64,000 nucleotides of DNA from Bacillaceae bacterium JMAK1 (GCA_012970285.1 JIBW01000006.1:372001-436000); one strand, 5' to 3'. Positions 27,140 to 36,705 are shown, counted from the first letter of the stretch. Translations and numbers: made by a program. The notes: generated by a model not told the origin, from the letters alone.

Positions 27140-27176
27140 CAAAAAACCGATCATCACTAAAACGTGACAATCGGTT
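27140..27176 (-). terminator. terminator of peptide-binding lipoprotein gene
   Basis: A 13-bp stem (27145-27157 with 27164-27176, two G-U pairs) is followed on the minus strand by six T. Confidence 0.85.
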
Positions 27177-27184
27177 CTGGGTAG

Positions 27185-28822
27185 TTAGTATCCACCATCA
27201 GATGCATCACTTGAAACGGTTGTTTCGCGTAAATCAAATACACCGTGAGGGAGTTGAATAAATCCTTCTACATCGTTCGAAACACCTGCTCTGAATTGAT
27301 CATGAACGATCGGGAAGAGTGGCACTTCATCGTTAACCGTCTCTCCAACTTGACGATACAGCTCTACACGCGCTTCTTCGTCTGTCTCACGACGAGCATC
27401 GTCGAGCAGTTGGTCAACGTCTTCATTTGTGTAGAACGTATTGTTTCCTGGAGGTCCGTGGTTGTCAGAATGGAACAGCGCGTGCGTACCATAATCCGCA
27501 TCACCGGTTACAGTCGTCCAACCGAGCATAACCATCTCATAGTTCGCCTCATCGGTTGCATCAAGCAACGCCCCCCACTCGGTTTGTTGAAGTGAAACAT
27601 CAATGTTCAGTTGCGAAAGTTGATCTTGAATGACTTCTGCCATCTGTGTATTAATTGTATTTCCTGATTGAACCATAAGTTCTACTGAGAATCCATCTTC
27701 AAACCCTGCATCTGCAAGCAATTGTTCTGCTTCTTCGAGGTTATAGTCAACTGGATCTACATCTTCACTAAATCCAAATGCCATCGGACTAACCGGACCA
27801 ATTGCTTCTACACCGTACCCTTGGAAAATCCCTTCTACGATTTCATTTTTATTAATTGCTTTAGAGATGGCTAGTCGCACATCTGGATCATCAAGTGGTT
27901 CAACGGTAGTGTTAAACCCTAAGTAATCCAGTCGTAAGCTTTCTACAGCCGACACGTCTCCAGAATCACTATTTTCAATTTGTCCGACATTGGCCGGTTC
28001 AATTGCATTTACGATATGAGCTTCACCCGTATCGAACATTCCAATACGTGTAAGCTGTTCATCAACAACACGGTATGTAGCTGAATCAAGCGCAACAGGT
28101 CCACGCCAATAATCTTCATTACGTGTAAGGACGATTTCATTTCCTTGTACCCAGTTATCAAGTACGAATGGACCAGTCCCTACAGGTTCAATATCAATGT
28201 TGTGTTCACCGTTCGCCTCGTCCTCAATTGCTGTCGGACTGATCATTCCACCAGCATCATGAGCAAGGTGAGCAAGAATTGGTGCAAACGGATATTCCGT
28301 AACAATCTCCACCGTATACTCATCAATAGCGTTCACTTCTTCAATCATCTCGTACATAAAAGAACGCGGTGACGCTAATTCAGGGTCATTAACACGCTCT
28401 AAGTTCGCAACGACTGCATCTGCATTAAATGGCGTACCGTCTGTAAATTCAACGTCCTCTACGAGTTGGAACTCCCAAGTGAGTTCATCTACTTGTTCCC
28501 AACCTTCTGCAAGTCCCGGTTGTAATTCCATGTTAACATCGTGTTGAACGAGACCTTCATAAATGTTCGTACGAATATGTGTGGATGCCGTATCATTCGA
28601 ACCGTGTGGATTTAAGTCTACGGCGTCTGCCTCGATCGCAATAATGAGATCCCCGCCACCTTCTGAACTAACAGCCTCTTCAGAATCGCCAGTCTCTTCA
28701 TCGTTCTCATTTGCTGGCACTTCATCAGAATCAACAGCCGTATCATCAGAGCAAGCGACCATCAGGCTCGCCATCGATAAAACGAGTGCACCGCCGATCC
28801 ATTGTCGTTTAAATTTTTTCAC
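27185..28822 (-). CDS. oligopeptide ABC transporter substrate-binding lipoprotein
   Basis: A 545-residue SBP_bac_5 protein. Signal peptide with lipobox SLMVAC (lipidated Cys near 24), then an acidic linker and the binding fold (DLNPHGSNDTASTHIRTNIYEGLV; PFNADAVVANLERV; ISKAINKNEIVEGIFQGYG). The GTG start at 28822 follows GGAGGAG. It stands alone between terminators, with no permease or ATPase, so it must borrow a transporter elsewhere. It could serve import of peptides, possibly including the Phr-like peptide (speculation). Confidence 0.87.
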   Translation of the reverse strand: MKKFKRQWIGGALVLSMASLMVACSDDTAVDSDEVPANENDEETGDSEEAVSSEGGGDLIIAIEADAVDLNPHGSNDTASTHIRTNIYEGLVQHDVNMELQPGLAEGWEQVDELTWEFQLVEDVEFTDGTPFNADAVVANLERVNDPELASPRSFMYEMIEEVNAIDEYTVEIVTEYPFAPILAHLAHDAGGMISPTAIEDEANGEHNIDIEPVGTGPFVLDNWVQGNEIVLTRNEDYWRGPVALDSATYRVVDEQLTRIGMFDTGEAHIVNAIEPANVGQIENSDSGDVSAVESLRLDYLGFNTTVEPLDDPDVRLAISKAINKNEIVEGIFQGYGVEAIGPVSPMAFGFSEDVDPVDYNLEEAEQLLADAGFEDGFSVELMVQSGNTINTQMAEVIQDQLSQLNIDVSLQQTEWGALLDATDEANYEMVMLGWTTVTGDADYGTHALFHSDNHGPPGNNTFYTNEDVDQLLDDARRETDEEARVELYRQVGETVNDEVPLFPIVHDQFRAGVSNDVEGFIQLPHGVFDLRETTVSSDASDGGY

Positions 28823-28865
28823 AATTTCTCCTCCTAGTTGTTTGATTACTTCTAGTTGTAAAACT

Positions 28866-28894
28866 ATTATAAACATGACTTAATAATTATACAA
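28866..28894 (-). promoter_or_regulatory. sigmaA-type promoter of peptide-binding lipoprotein gene
   Basis: TTGTAT (28889-28894) and TATAAT (28866-28871) on the minus strand, spacer 17 bases, 44 bases before the GTG start. Confidence 0.5.
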
Positions 28895-28953
28895 CTGCAA
28901 TGCAACTTCTTACATATATTGTTAGTATTCTGTCATTTTATCGGTTGAAATAG

Positions 28954-28998
28954 AAAAAAATAAAGAGATTAGACGAAAATTGTCGTCTAATCTCTTTA
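28954..28998 (-). terminator. terminator of prs unit
   Basis: A perfect 16-bp stem (28961-28976 with 28983-28998) followed on the minus strand by ATTTTTTT. Confidence 0.92.
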
Positions 28999-29002
28999 TC
29001 CA

Positions 29003-29953
29003 TTAATCAAAAAGTGAACTCACGGACACTTCGTTATGAACACGGTTAATTGCATCAGCAACAAGCGGTGCAATTGAAAGTGTTGTAATTTTGTCTGAAT
29101 GCTTATCTTCTGGAAGTTGAATTGAATTCGTAATGACAAGTTCCTTAATTGGCGAACCTTCGATTCGACTAATTGCTGGTCCTGATAAAACGGGGTGTGT
29201 ACAACAAGCATACACAGCTTTTGCACCGTTCTCGATCAACGCATTCGCAGCAAGTGTAATCGTTCCAGCCGTATCAATTAAATCATCAATGATAATTGCG
29301 TTACGACCTTTAAATTCACCTACGATATTCATAACTTCAGCGACGTTCGGTTTCGGACGACGTTTATCAATAAAAGCAATCGGAGCATTTAACGCTTCAG
29401 CCATTTTACGTGCTCGTACTACACCACCGTTATCTGGTGCAACAACGACAACATCTTCTAATTCCATGTTCGCGAAGTACTCTGATAGAATTGGAACACC
29501 TTGCAGTTGATCGACTGGCATATCAAAGAATCCTTGAATTTGCGGAGCATGAAGATCCATCGTGATGACACGAGTCACACCTGCTGTTTCGAGTAGATTC
29601 GCAATGAGTTTTGCAGTAATTGGTTCGCGTGAGCGAGCCTTACGATCTTGCCTAGCATACCCGTAATAAGGCATAACGACGTTAATGCGTTTTGCCGACG
29701 CACGTTTTAATGCATCGACCATAATGAGAAGTTCCATAATGTTCTCGTTACCTGGGCATGACGTTGACTGCACGACATACACTTCGCAACCACGAACGCT
29801 CTCCTCAATGGAAATTTGAATTTCCCCATCACTAAAACGTTTCACAGAACTGCGGCCGAGTTCACAACCTAGGTGTCTGACGATCTCTTCGGTGAGGGCT
29901 TGATTTGAGTTTAAGCTGAAAATCTTGAACTTGTCATTTAAATGGTAATCCAT
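29003..29953 (-). CDS. prs: ribose-phosphate pyrophosphokinase (PRPP synthetase)
   Basis: A 316-residue class I PRPP synthase making PRPP from ribose 5-phosphate and ATP. Present: [27 protein letters not shown], the catalytic His in [12 protein letters not shown], the flexible-loop KRRPKPN and the PRPP loop [11 protein letters not shown]. Two normally conserved places differ: [10 protein letters not shown] (usually PDHGGVTRAR) and [11 protein letters not shown] (usually STSAPVNEHLM). It is not next to glmU/spoVG, the usual Bacillus place, but 17 bases after a hydroxyacid dehydrogenase gene in the nik unit, so it is probably a second paralogue. Confidence 0.9.
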   Translation of the reverse strand: MDYHLNDKFKIFSLNSNQALTEEIVRHLGCELGRSSVKRFSDGEIQISIEESVRGCEVYVVQSTSCPGNENIMELLIMVDALKRASAKRINVVMPYYGYARQDRKARSREPITAKLIANLLETAGVTRVITMDLHAPQIQGFFDMPVDQLQGVPILSEYFANMELEDVVVVAPDNGGVVRARKMAEALNAPIAFIDKRRPKPNVAEVMNIVGEFKGRNAIIIDDLIDTAGTITLAANALIENGAKAVYACCTHPVLSGPAISRIEGSPIKELVITNSIQLPEDKHSDKITTLSIAPLVADAINRVHNEVSVSSLFD

Positions 29954-29970
29954 GAGTTTGTTCTACCTTC

Positions 29971-30933
29971 CTATTTTGTCACGGGTGTAAGTGGGTCTTT
30001 GCCACTTAGTACGTGAATTAGATTATCAGTTACAAGATGACACATATGAAGACGTGTTTCAATACTTGCACTGCCGATATGTGGAGAAGTCGTTACATAC
30101 TTTGATTGAAGTAATGGGTTTGTTAAAGGTACTGGCTCTTCTTCAAACACATCTAAGCCAGCTCCAAAAATCTCCCGATTTTCTAAAGCATGATATAAAG
30201 CGTCTTCATCTACAAGACCGCCTCGTGCCGTATTGATTAAAATTGCTTCCCTTTTCATTAAACCAATTTCTTGACTTCCAATCAAGTGATGGTTTGATTT
30301 ACTATATGGCAAAAGTAGCACAATAAAATCTGAATGCTTTAAGAGTTCGTGGAATGACGCGTACGTAACCCCTAGCCTGGACTCTGCCTCTTCGTTACGT
30401 CTTCGATTATGATACAACACGTTCATATCGAATCCTGTTGAGCGTTTTGCGACCGCTTCGCCAATTCTACCGAGCCCAATGATACCAAGCGTTTTGCCAT
30501 GTACGTCTTGTCCAGTATAGTGCATCGGCGACCACGCTCCCCACGTCCCATTACGAACGACTTCTGACGTTTCTACAAGCCTTCTTGCAGATGCAAGCAT
30601 GAGCGCAAACGTTAAATCGGCGGTCGTTTCAGACAACACGCCAGGAGTGTTTGTTACAATTACATTGCGACTTTTTGCCGCTTCAATATCAATGTTGTTA
30701 TAACCGACAGCAAGATTTGCAACAATTTTCAACTTAGGCGCTGCGTCTAAAAGCTCTTCATCAATCGTTTCTGTGAGCATACAGAACAGACCTTCACAAT
30801 CTTTGATCTCATTCAACAATACATCCCGAGGTACTGGATCGTCCTCATCGTTCCAATAGTTCACATCAAAATTCTCGTGTAAACGATTCATAATAAGGCT
30901 TGGCAACTTTCTAGTTACATAGATCTTCTTCAT
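29971..30933 (-). CDS. D-isomer-specific 2-hydroxyacid dehydrogenase
   Basis: About 320 residues, NAD(P)-dependent. The dinucleotide motif is LGIIGLGRIGEAVAKR; the catalytic triad is Arg in NTARGG, Glu in FEEEP and His in SPHIGSAS. The sequence is of glyoxylate/hydroxypyruvate reductase (D-glycerate dehydrogenase) type. The start at 30933 follows AAAGGAGG by six bases; the longer frame to 31011 overlaps nikE and lacks a ribosome site. It lies 29 bases downstream of nikE and 17 upstream of prs, probably co-transcribed. Confidence 0.85.
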   Translation of the reverse strand: MKKIYVTRKLPSLIMNRLHENFDVNYWNDEDDPVPRDVLLNEIKDCEGLFCMLTETIDEELLDAAPKLKIVANLAVGYNNIDIEAAKSRNVIVTNTPGVLSETTADLTFALMLASARRLVETSEVVRNGTWGAWSPMHYTGQDVHGKTLGIIGLGRIGEAVAKRSTGFDMNVLYHNRRRNEEAESRLGVTYASFHELLKHSDFIVLLLPYSKSNHHLIGSQEIGLMKREAILINTARGGLVDEDALYHALENREIFGAGLDVFEEEPVPLTNPLLQSKYVTTSPHIGSASIETRLHMCHLVTDNLIHVLSGKDPLTPVTK

Positions 30934-30962
30934 CATACTCCTCCTTTTCTCTGGTTTCGTAC

Positions 30963-31613
30963 TTACTGTGACTGAATCGTTCCATTCTCCAACCTGTAGA
31001 TCGTATCGCACGTATACTCAGCACTCGTCACATCGTGAGTAACAAATAAATACGTAAGTTGGTGAGAATGCTTCAATACACGTAATAAATCGAGCAATTT
31101 CACTTTTGTTTGGACGTCTAATCGATTCACAACTTCATCTAGCACAACAAACGCAGGTTTTGCAATTAGGGCTCTGGCAATGCAAACACGTTGGAGCTGG
31201 CCACCACTCATTTGATCTGGATATCGGTAGAAAAATGACTCATCTAATCCTACTTCTAAAAGCATTTCCCGTACTTGTCTTTCCCTTTCTTTACGACTAA
31301 GCCCTAGTTGCAACAACGGCTCTTCAACACTCTCAACAATGCTACGTTTCGAGTTCAAGGAAGACTCTGGGTGTTGGTGAACGAGTTGTCCAATCCCTTT
31401 AGGCGCTTTCGTCGCCAACTCCCCTTGAATGATGATGTTCCCCTCTGTCGGCTTCATCAATCCTAATAACAAGCGGCTTAGCGTCGTTTTACCACTTCCA
31501 CTTCTTCCTAAGAGAGCAACTGAGGACCCTTGTTCGATGGTTAATGACAAATCGTTAAGTATAATCGGTGCTCTCTTACCGTACCGAAACGTGACGTTTT
31601 GCATGTTAATCAT
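30963..31613 (-). CDS. nikE: nickel/peptide-type ABC transporter ATPase (NikE)
   Basis: A 216-residue ATPase. Walker A GRSGSGKTT, signature MSGGQLQRV, Walker B AFVVLDEV, H-loop FVTHD. The shorter of the two ATPases, without the usual C-terminal oligopeptide/dipeptide extension. Its start overlaps nikD by eight bases. Energises import with NikD. Confidence 0.85.
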   Translation of the reverse strand: MINMQNVTFRYGKRAPIILNDLSLTIEQGSSVALLGRSGSGKTTLSRLLLGLMKPTEGNIIIQGELATKAPKGIGQLVHQHPESSLNSKRSIVESVEEPLLQLGLSRKERERQVREMLLEVGLDESFFYRYPDQMSGGQLQRVCIARALIAKPAFVVLDEVVNRLDVQTKVKLLDLLRVLKHSHQLTYLFVTHDVTSAEYTCDTIYRLENGTIQSQ

Positions 31614-32385
31614 TCTTCATCGCCCCTCTTTGCAGAACAGTTTCATAATGAAGAAAGCTTTGCAAGCGAGAACTTGATGGGTCGTTAAAGAGCTGATCAG
31701 CCGGCCCACGCTCCACGCATTTCCCGTTTTCAAGGACGAGAATTCGGGTTGCCATTTTCTTAATTACGTCAATTTCATGACTCACAAATAGAATTGAAAG
31801 CCCCTCGTCTCGTTGTTTTCGTAGCAACAATTCCAAGACGACCGTTTTCGTTTCTTCATCGAGTGCTGTTGTTGGTTCATCCGCAATAACAAGTTCTGGT
31901 TGAAGTGAAGAAACGAGCGCAATTCCTGCACGTTGCAACATTCCTCCACTTAACTGAAAAGGAAAGAAGTTATAATGTTCATCTCTTAGTTGCACTTCTC
32001 TTAATGAAGCAATCGCTGTGCTTTTTGCTTCTCGCTTTGTAGTTCGTTCGTGAGCTCGTATTGCTTCAACCATTTGTACGCCAATCTTCCGATAAGGATC
32101 AAAGATGGCTTGTACATTTTGTGGTATATATCCTAATACATTCCCACGAATAGATCGTAATTGTTCGTTCGATGATGAATTGAGGTCTTGATCGTGAACA
32201 ACGACGCTACCTTCTACTTGAAGCGGACTAGGCAAAAGTTGTAACAACGCCTTCGTTAACATCGTCTTCCCTGCACCACTCTCACCTAACACACCGATGC
32301 TCTCGCCTTTTTGTATACGAAACGTCAAAGGTTCTAATAGCGTTTTATTTGCTGTTTTTACAGCTAAGTTATTCACTTCGATCAT
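31606..32385 (-). CDS. nikD: nickel/peptide-type ABC transporter ATPase (NikD)
   Basis: A 259-residue ATPase. Walker A GESGAGKTML, signature LSGGMLQRA, Walker B ELVIADEPTTALD, H-loop FVSHEID. Its ATG overlaps the nikC stop as ATGA. Partner of NikE. Confidence 0.85.
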   Translation of the reverse strand: MIEVNNLAVKTANKTLLEPLTFRIQKGESIGVLGESGAGKTMLTKALLQLLPSPLQVEGSVVVHDQDLNSSSNEQLRSIRGNVLGYIPQNVQAIFDPYRKIGVQMVEAIRAHERTTKREAKSTAIASLREVQLRDEHYNFFPFQLSGGMLQRAGIALVSSLQPELVIADEPTTALDEETKTVVLELLLRKQRDEGLSILFVSHEIDVIKKMATRILVLENGKCVERGPADQLFNDPSSSRLQSFLHYETVLQRGAMKND

Positions 32386-33191
32386 AAACCACTTCCCCTT
32401 TTCTGATCAAACTCATCACGCATTTGCTCTGATAACAAATTCCAAAAAAGTACAACCAGAAAGATCGCCATTCCTGGAACGATCATGAGCCATGGCGCTG
32501 CATAAAAGTAAGAGCGACTCTCATTTAGCATCGCTCCCCACTCAGGTAACGGTGGTTGAATTCCAATGCCTAAAAATGAAAAACCTGCAATATGAAGCAT
32601 GGCACTCCCTATGTTTAAAGCGAGAAGAACGGTCACTTGCGGTAAAACCGCTGGAATGAGATGCCTTTGAATTCTTTTCACATGAGGCACACCACTAATC
32701 ATCGCGGATTCATAATAAGGTTCTTGCATCGTTCGCACAGTTGTGTTGCGCACAAGCCTTGCGATTGGAATCCAGAACACGAGAGAAAGTGCGATCAAGA
32801 TATTCAATAACCCCGGTCCAGCAATTCCCACGAATAAAAACGCTAAAATAACGGATGGGAATGCCGACATCCACTCACTAAAGCGCATGAATACTTGATC
32901 GATGATTCCCCCTGACGTCGCTGAAACAAAACCGATACTCATCCCAATTAGACCGCTAATTACGACAATCATTAGCGCGGTTACAACAGTATACCTTGCC
33001 CCGTAAACGATGCGACTCAAGAGATCACGCCCAAGGTGATCAGTACCAAGAAGATGACTACTTGACGGTGGCAACAAACGGTTAGCTGAATTAGCAGAAA
33101 AGGGGTCTTGAATTATGAGCAATGGTGCAATGAAGACCATCAATAGCCCGATTGCTGCCATCGCGATATACATCCATGAGGTTCTAGACAT
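32382..33191 (-). CDS. nikC: nickel/peptide-type ABC transporter permease (NikC)
   Basis: A 269-residue permease with six hydrophobic helices; the DppC-type sequence LLGTDHLGRDLLSRIVYGAR near the N-terminus and the EAA loop (YYESAMISGVPHVKRIQRHLIP) that contacts the ATPases. It overlaps nikB by eight bases. Confidence 0.87.
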   Translation of the reverse strand: MSRTSWMYIAMAAIGLLMVFIAPLLIIQDPFSANSANRLLPPSSSHLLGTDHLGRDLLSRIVYGARYTVVTALMIVVISGLIGMSIGFVSATSGGIIDQVFMRFSEWMSAFPSVILAFLFVGIAGPGLLNILIALSLVFWIPIARLVRNTTVRTMQEPYYESAMISGVPHVKRIQRHLIPAVLPQVTVLLALNIGSAMLHIAGFSFLGIGIQPPLPEWGAMLNESRSYFYAAPWLMIVPGMAIFLVVLFWNLLSEQMRDEFDQKRGSGL

Positions 33192-34134
33192 GCTTCACCC
33201 CATCCTTTTGATGACGCTGCCTCGGATCAAGCCAAGCTTGAAGAAGGTCAACAATCAAATTAATAAGTAAAAACATACAGGCAATCACTAAGATGTAAAA
33301 TTGTATTACTGGATAATCCCTCTGAACGATTGCGTTCATCATATAGCGACCTACCCCTGGCCAGGAAAAGATATTTTCAACGATAAACGTCCCTGCGAGT
33401 AAATACCCCATCACAATGCCAAGCACCGGTAGCAAAGCTAGCACCCCGTGACGCAATTGGAATTTTATCCAGATCGTTTTCTCCGATAACCCTCTAGCTC
33501 TTGCACTAAACATCCACGGCAGCTTCTCAACTTCCAAAAGACTCGTTCGAAACAACCGACTATAAATCGCAATGTAAGGAATTGCTAGCGTCAAAACAGG
33601 CAATACGTAGTGTGCAAAAGTCCCCCTATTCCCGGAAGGGAAAATTCCAAGTGTCATCGAAAATACATAAAGCAATAAAAACCCAAGCCAAAATGAAGGA
33701 AGCGACGCACCGACAATTGAGAAAAGTCGACTGCCATAATCAACCCACGTCTTGCGGAAGTAAGCCGAAGCACTTCCTAAAACAATGACAAAAAGAATTA
33801 CCGTAAGAAACGCCCAAACACTTAGTTCAACTGTGGCCGGGAAATAAAACAAAAACTCCTCGACGATCGGCTCACCTGTCATATACGACGTACCAAAATC
33901 CATCGTGAGCGCGGAAGAAAACCATGAAACATACTGCTCCCAAACCGGTCGATCTAACCCAAGTTCGATCGTGACACGTTCGATCGCCTCCTCAGTAATA
34001 GGCAGTTGCGAAGCTGATAGATACGCAACTGCCGGGTCACCTGGAATCAGGTGCAAAGCAAGAAAAACAACGATCGACAACAATATAATAGAAGGCACCA
34101 AAGTAAAAAGGCGCCAACTAAGAATCCGAAGCAT
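33184..34134 (-). CDS. nikB: nickel/peptide-type ABC transporter permease (NikB)
   Basis: A 316-residue DppB-type permease: LHLIPGDPAVAYL near the N-terminus, six helices, EAA loop (FSARARGLSEKTIWIKFQLRHG), and the terminal WLDPRQR motif. It overlaps the end of nikA by 17 bases. Confidence 0.87.
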   Translation of the reverse strand: MLRILSWRLFTLVPSIILLSIVVFLALHLIPGDPAVAYLSASQLPITEEAIERVTIELGLDRPVWEQYVSWFSSALTMDFGTSYMTGEPIVEEFLFYFPATVELSVWAFLTVILFVIVLGSASAYFRKTWVDYGSRLFSIVGASLPSFWLGFLLLYVFSMTLGIFPSGNRGTFAHYVLPVLTLAIPYIAIYSRLFRTSLLEVEKLPWMFSARARGLSEKTIWIKFQLRHGVLALLPVLGIVMGYLLAGTFIVENIFSWPGVGRYMMNAIVQRDYPVIQFYILVIACMFLLINLIVDLLQAWLDPRQRHQKDGVKHV

Positions 34135-35671
34135 TTTTCTTAACCTTCTCTAACTGGAACTCATAAGGAATCGGCGCAAATTCTACACCGCTAATTCCAT
34201 CATGATAGACGGCAATGGTCGATGTGTATGAAACCGGTAAATAGACGGCTTGGTCATGAATCTCTTGAAGAATTTCCTCGTATAGATCCGTACGCTTAGA
34301 CTCTTCTGTTGTAATGAAGACTTGATTGATCATTTGGTCAATCTCAGCTTTTTGCTCTAGCCCTAATTGAGCTTGATAGTCTGCGTGCGCCGGGATGCGC
34401 ATCGATGAAACAAACGCATGAGGATCATACGGGGCACCCCAAGTCTCCTGATAAATCACATCAAACTCTCCGCTTTTTTGTGCATTCAAATACGCTTGGT
34501 TGTCGACTCCTTCGAGTTGAACTGCAATCCCAACTTGACCCGCACCGTGTTGTAGCCATTCACCAACCGTTCGCTGAATGGCATCATTAGCATCGTAAAC
34601 ATACGACAATGATAACGATTCCTGGTCTTTAACACGAAGGCCCTCTTCATTCAGAATCCAACCCGCCTCCTCCAACTGTTGTGCTGCATAATCTAGGTCA
34701 TAATCAAACGGCTCTACCGAAGGCATATAAGGAACATGTTCACCAAATAAGGCGGTTGCAGGCTCTTCCGTACCGTAAAAAACATCCTGAACGACTTGGT
34801 TCGTATTAAAGCTATGCACTAACGCATGACGTACAGACTCCTCTTCGAGAGGTCCACGGTTCGTGTTCAACACCGCGGTTCGTGTTGCTTGTGGATCCGA
34901 TTGATTAACTTCAAATCCCTCTTGATCTTCAAAATATTGAATCGCATCCATACTAAGCAAACCATTCCCATAGACGAGATCAATCTCACCGTTATCAAGC
35001 GCCATCATTCTAGATTCGCTGTCAGGAATGACTTGAACGACTAATCGATCAACTTCTGGAGAATGAGACCAATAGTGTTCATTCCCGGAAAATACAGCAC
35101 GTTCCTCTCGATCATGCTGTTGAAGTTCATAGACGCCTGTTCCGACATATTGACCATCAACCTCTTTGGCAATTCTAAAGGGTCGGACAAGTGCCAACTC
35201 TTCGAACAGTGGATAGTATGCCTCACTTAACGTAAGCTCTACGGTATACTCATCAATCACGTTAACTTCTTGCAGCTGGTTGGCTAATTCTAGCCATGCA
35301 TGACGCTCACGATTGTCTAATACTTTGTTGAAATTCGCTTTAACGTCGTCAGCATTAAAGGGGCTACCATCTGAAAACTGCACATCTTCTCTTAAATAAA
35401 ACGTCGTCGTTCTTCCATCTTCACTTTGTTCCCAATCTTCAGCTAGTAAAGGCTCAATTTCCCCTTCGTCATTATATTGAACAAGTGATTCGAAGATTAA
35501 GTTTTGTGCAAACATTTGCGATGCGCCATACCCTCTAGGATCCATCGCACCAATGTCTTGCGGCCAAGCGATCACCAATTCATTAGTCTCACTCTTAACA
35601 CTTCCGCTCGAACAAGCTGTTATAAGAAAAAACAAAGACATCCCTACGAAAAAGTATGTACGTTTAATCAT
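34118..35671 (-). CDS. nikA: nickel ABC transporter substrate-binding lipoprotein (NikA)
   Basis: A 517-residue lipoprotein (lipobox FLITAC, Cys at 20) of the SBP_bac_5 family. ETWGAPYDPHAFVSSMRIPAHADYQAQ and the C-terminal VSYTSTIAVYHDGISGVEFAP resemble NikA/CntA of Gram-positive nickel importers rather than peptide binders. First gene of nikABCDE; no staphylopine-type biosynthesis genes are adjacent, so the ligand may be nickel with an endogenous or scavenged chelator. Confidence 0.8.
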   Translation of the reverse strand: MIKRTYFFVGMSLFFLITACSSGSVKSETNELVIAWPQDIGAMDPRGYGASQMFAQNLIFESLVQYNDEGEIEPLLAEDWEQSEDGRTTTFYLREDVQFSDGSPFNADDVKANFNKVLDNRERHAWLELANQLQEVNVIDEYTVELTLSEAYYPLFEELALVRPFRIAKEVDGQYVGTGVYELQQHDREERAVFSGNEHYWSHSPEVDRLVVQVIPDSESRMMALDNGEIDLVYGNGLLSMDAIQYFEDQEGFEVNQSDPQATRTAVLNTNRGPLEEESVRHALVHSFNTNQVVQDVFYGTEEPATALFGEHVPYMPSVEPFDYDLDYAAQQLEEAGWILNEEGLRVKDQESLSLSYVYDANDAIQRTVGEWLQHGAGQVGIAVQLEGVDNQAYLNAQKSGEFDVIYQETWGAPYDPHAFVSSMRIPAHADYQAQLGLEQKAEIDQMINQVFITTEESKRTDLYEEILQEIHDQAVYLPVSYTSTIAVYHDGISGVEFAPIPYEFQLEKVKKNASDS

Positions 35672-35700
35672 TGAATCTCCTACCTTCTAATTCTATGTAT

Positions 35701-35738
35701 GTATACTAACTATACCTACACAAAAGAAAAATTCGCAA
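35701..35738 (-). promoter_or_regulatory. nik promoter with palindromic operator candidate
   Basis: On the minus strand TTGCGA (35733-35738) and TATAGT (35709-35714) are 18 bases apart. The palindrome GTATA-N5-TATAC (35701-35715) covers the -10, a place expected for a metal-responsive repressor. The nikA start is 30 bases downstream. Confidence 0.5.
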
Positions 35739-35765
35739 TAGCAGATTCTAGTCTTAAAATCATAT

Positions 35766-35790
35766 GTTTAAATGAGAGGTCAGCGGGAAC
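35766..35790 (+). promoter_or_regulatory. sigmaB-type promoter of DJ-1/PfpI gene
   Basis: GTTTAA, 13 bases, GGGAAC fits the general-stress consensus GTTTWW-N12-15-GGGWAW with one mismatch, 40 bases before the ATG. Confidence 0.55.
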
Positions 35791-35830
35791 ATTGTATTAG
35801 TAGAACGAGTTAACAAGGAGCGTGTTTACG

Positions 35831-36490
35831 ATGACAAACATTTTAATGGTCGTAACGAATGGATATACAATGGAAAATGGTCACCTTGCAGGCATTTGGC
35901 TCTCAGAATTTGCCGAGCCTTATGAGATTCTAAAAGAAAACGGTTATGAGATTACCGTTGCTAGTCCGAAAGGTACGGAATCTCCAATCGACCAAAGCAG
36001 TCTCGGAAAAGAAGGCATTCCAACAGATTGGAAAGAAATTGCTGACCAACTCACCAAAACAGTCCCACTCGAAGAAGTTAATCCAAACAATTACAGCGGA
36101 ATTTTCCTACCTGGTGGGCACGGTACGATGTTCGACTTCCCAGATAATGAACAGCTAAAGAGCCTACTACAAACATTTGAAGAACAGAAGAAGCCAATCG
36201 CTGCTGTCTGTCACGGACCCGCTGGTCTTGTAAACGCAACGAAGAAAGACGGAACACCACTCGTACAAGACAAGTATGTTACAAGCTTTACAGACTCAGA
36301 AGAACGCGGCGTAGAACTTGAGAATCAAGTTCCGTTCATGCTAGAAGAATCGCTACGCGAAAAAGGTGCTAAATTCAGCGCCGCAAATGATTGGGCAGAG
36401 CACGTACAACGCGATGGTTTGCTCGTCACAGGTCAAAACCCTCAGTCTTCTATTAAAGTCGCAGAGGAATTTATCGAGGCGTTGAAATAG
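35831..36490 (+). CDS. DJ-1/PfpI family (Hsp31-like) protein
   Basis: A 219-residue type 1 glutamine-amidotransferase fold. The nucleophile Cys is in the elbow IAAVCHGPAGLV; the conserved Glu is in GIWLSEFAEPY, and GIFLPGGHGTMFDFP is typical of the Hsp31/YDR533C-like branch (glyoxalase III or protein deglycase-type activity in relatives). ATG 35831 has AAGGAG ten bases upstream; the GTG at 35822 is too close. A sigmaB-type promoter suggests general-stress control. Confidence 0.88.
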   Translation: MTNILMVVTNGYTMENGHLAGIWLSEFAEPYEILKENGYEITVASPKGTESPIDQSSLGKEGIPTDWKEIADQLTKTVPLEEVNPNNYSGIFLPGGHGTMFDFPDNEQLKSLLQTFEEQKKPIAAVCHGPAGLVNATKKDGTPLVQDKYVTSFTDSEERGVELENQVPFMLEESLREKGAKFSAANDWAEHVQRDGLLVTGQNPQSSIKVAEEFIEALK

Positions 36491-36493
36491 AAC

Positions 36494-36530
36494 AAAAACC
36501 CTTCAAAGTGAATGCTTTGAAGGGTTTTTT
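36494..36530 (+). terminator. terminator of DJ-1/PfpI gene
   Basis: A stem CCCTTCAAAG/CTTTGAAGGG with six-base loop (extended by flanking A/T-runs) followed by TTTTTT. Confidence 0.92.
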
Positions 36531-36639
36531 GTGCGAGGAATTAAAAGCTAGTGTACGTCGAACGTCAATACAGATTCAATTATTGACGCAAAATCTATGT
36601 AAGATATGTACACAAACCCGATGACTTAGGAAGTAAGCT

Positions 36640-36665
36640 GTTTTAATTAACCGTCCATCGGGTAA
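36640..36665 (+). promoter_or_regulatory. sigmaB-type promoter of M50-like gene
   Basis: GTTTTA, 14 bases, GGGTAA is a full match to the sigmaB consensus, 41 bases before the proposed TTG start. Confidence 0.6.
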
Positions 36666-36705
36666 TCATGATACGTATGTAACTAAACTATTGGCGGTGT
36701 CGACC

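Noticed and set aside
34118-35671. Staphylopine (cnt) importer
   Set aside because: Binding protein is similar, but no cntKLM-type biosynthesis genes are nearby, so only a nickel-type importer is supported.
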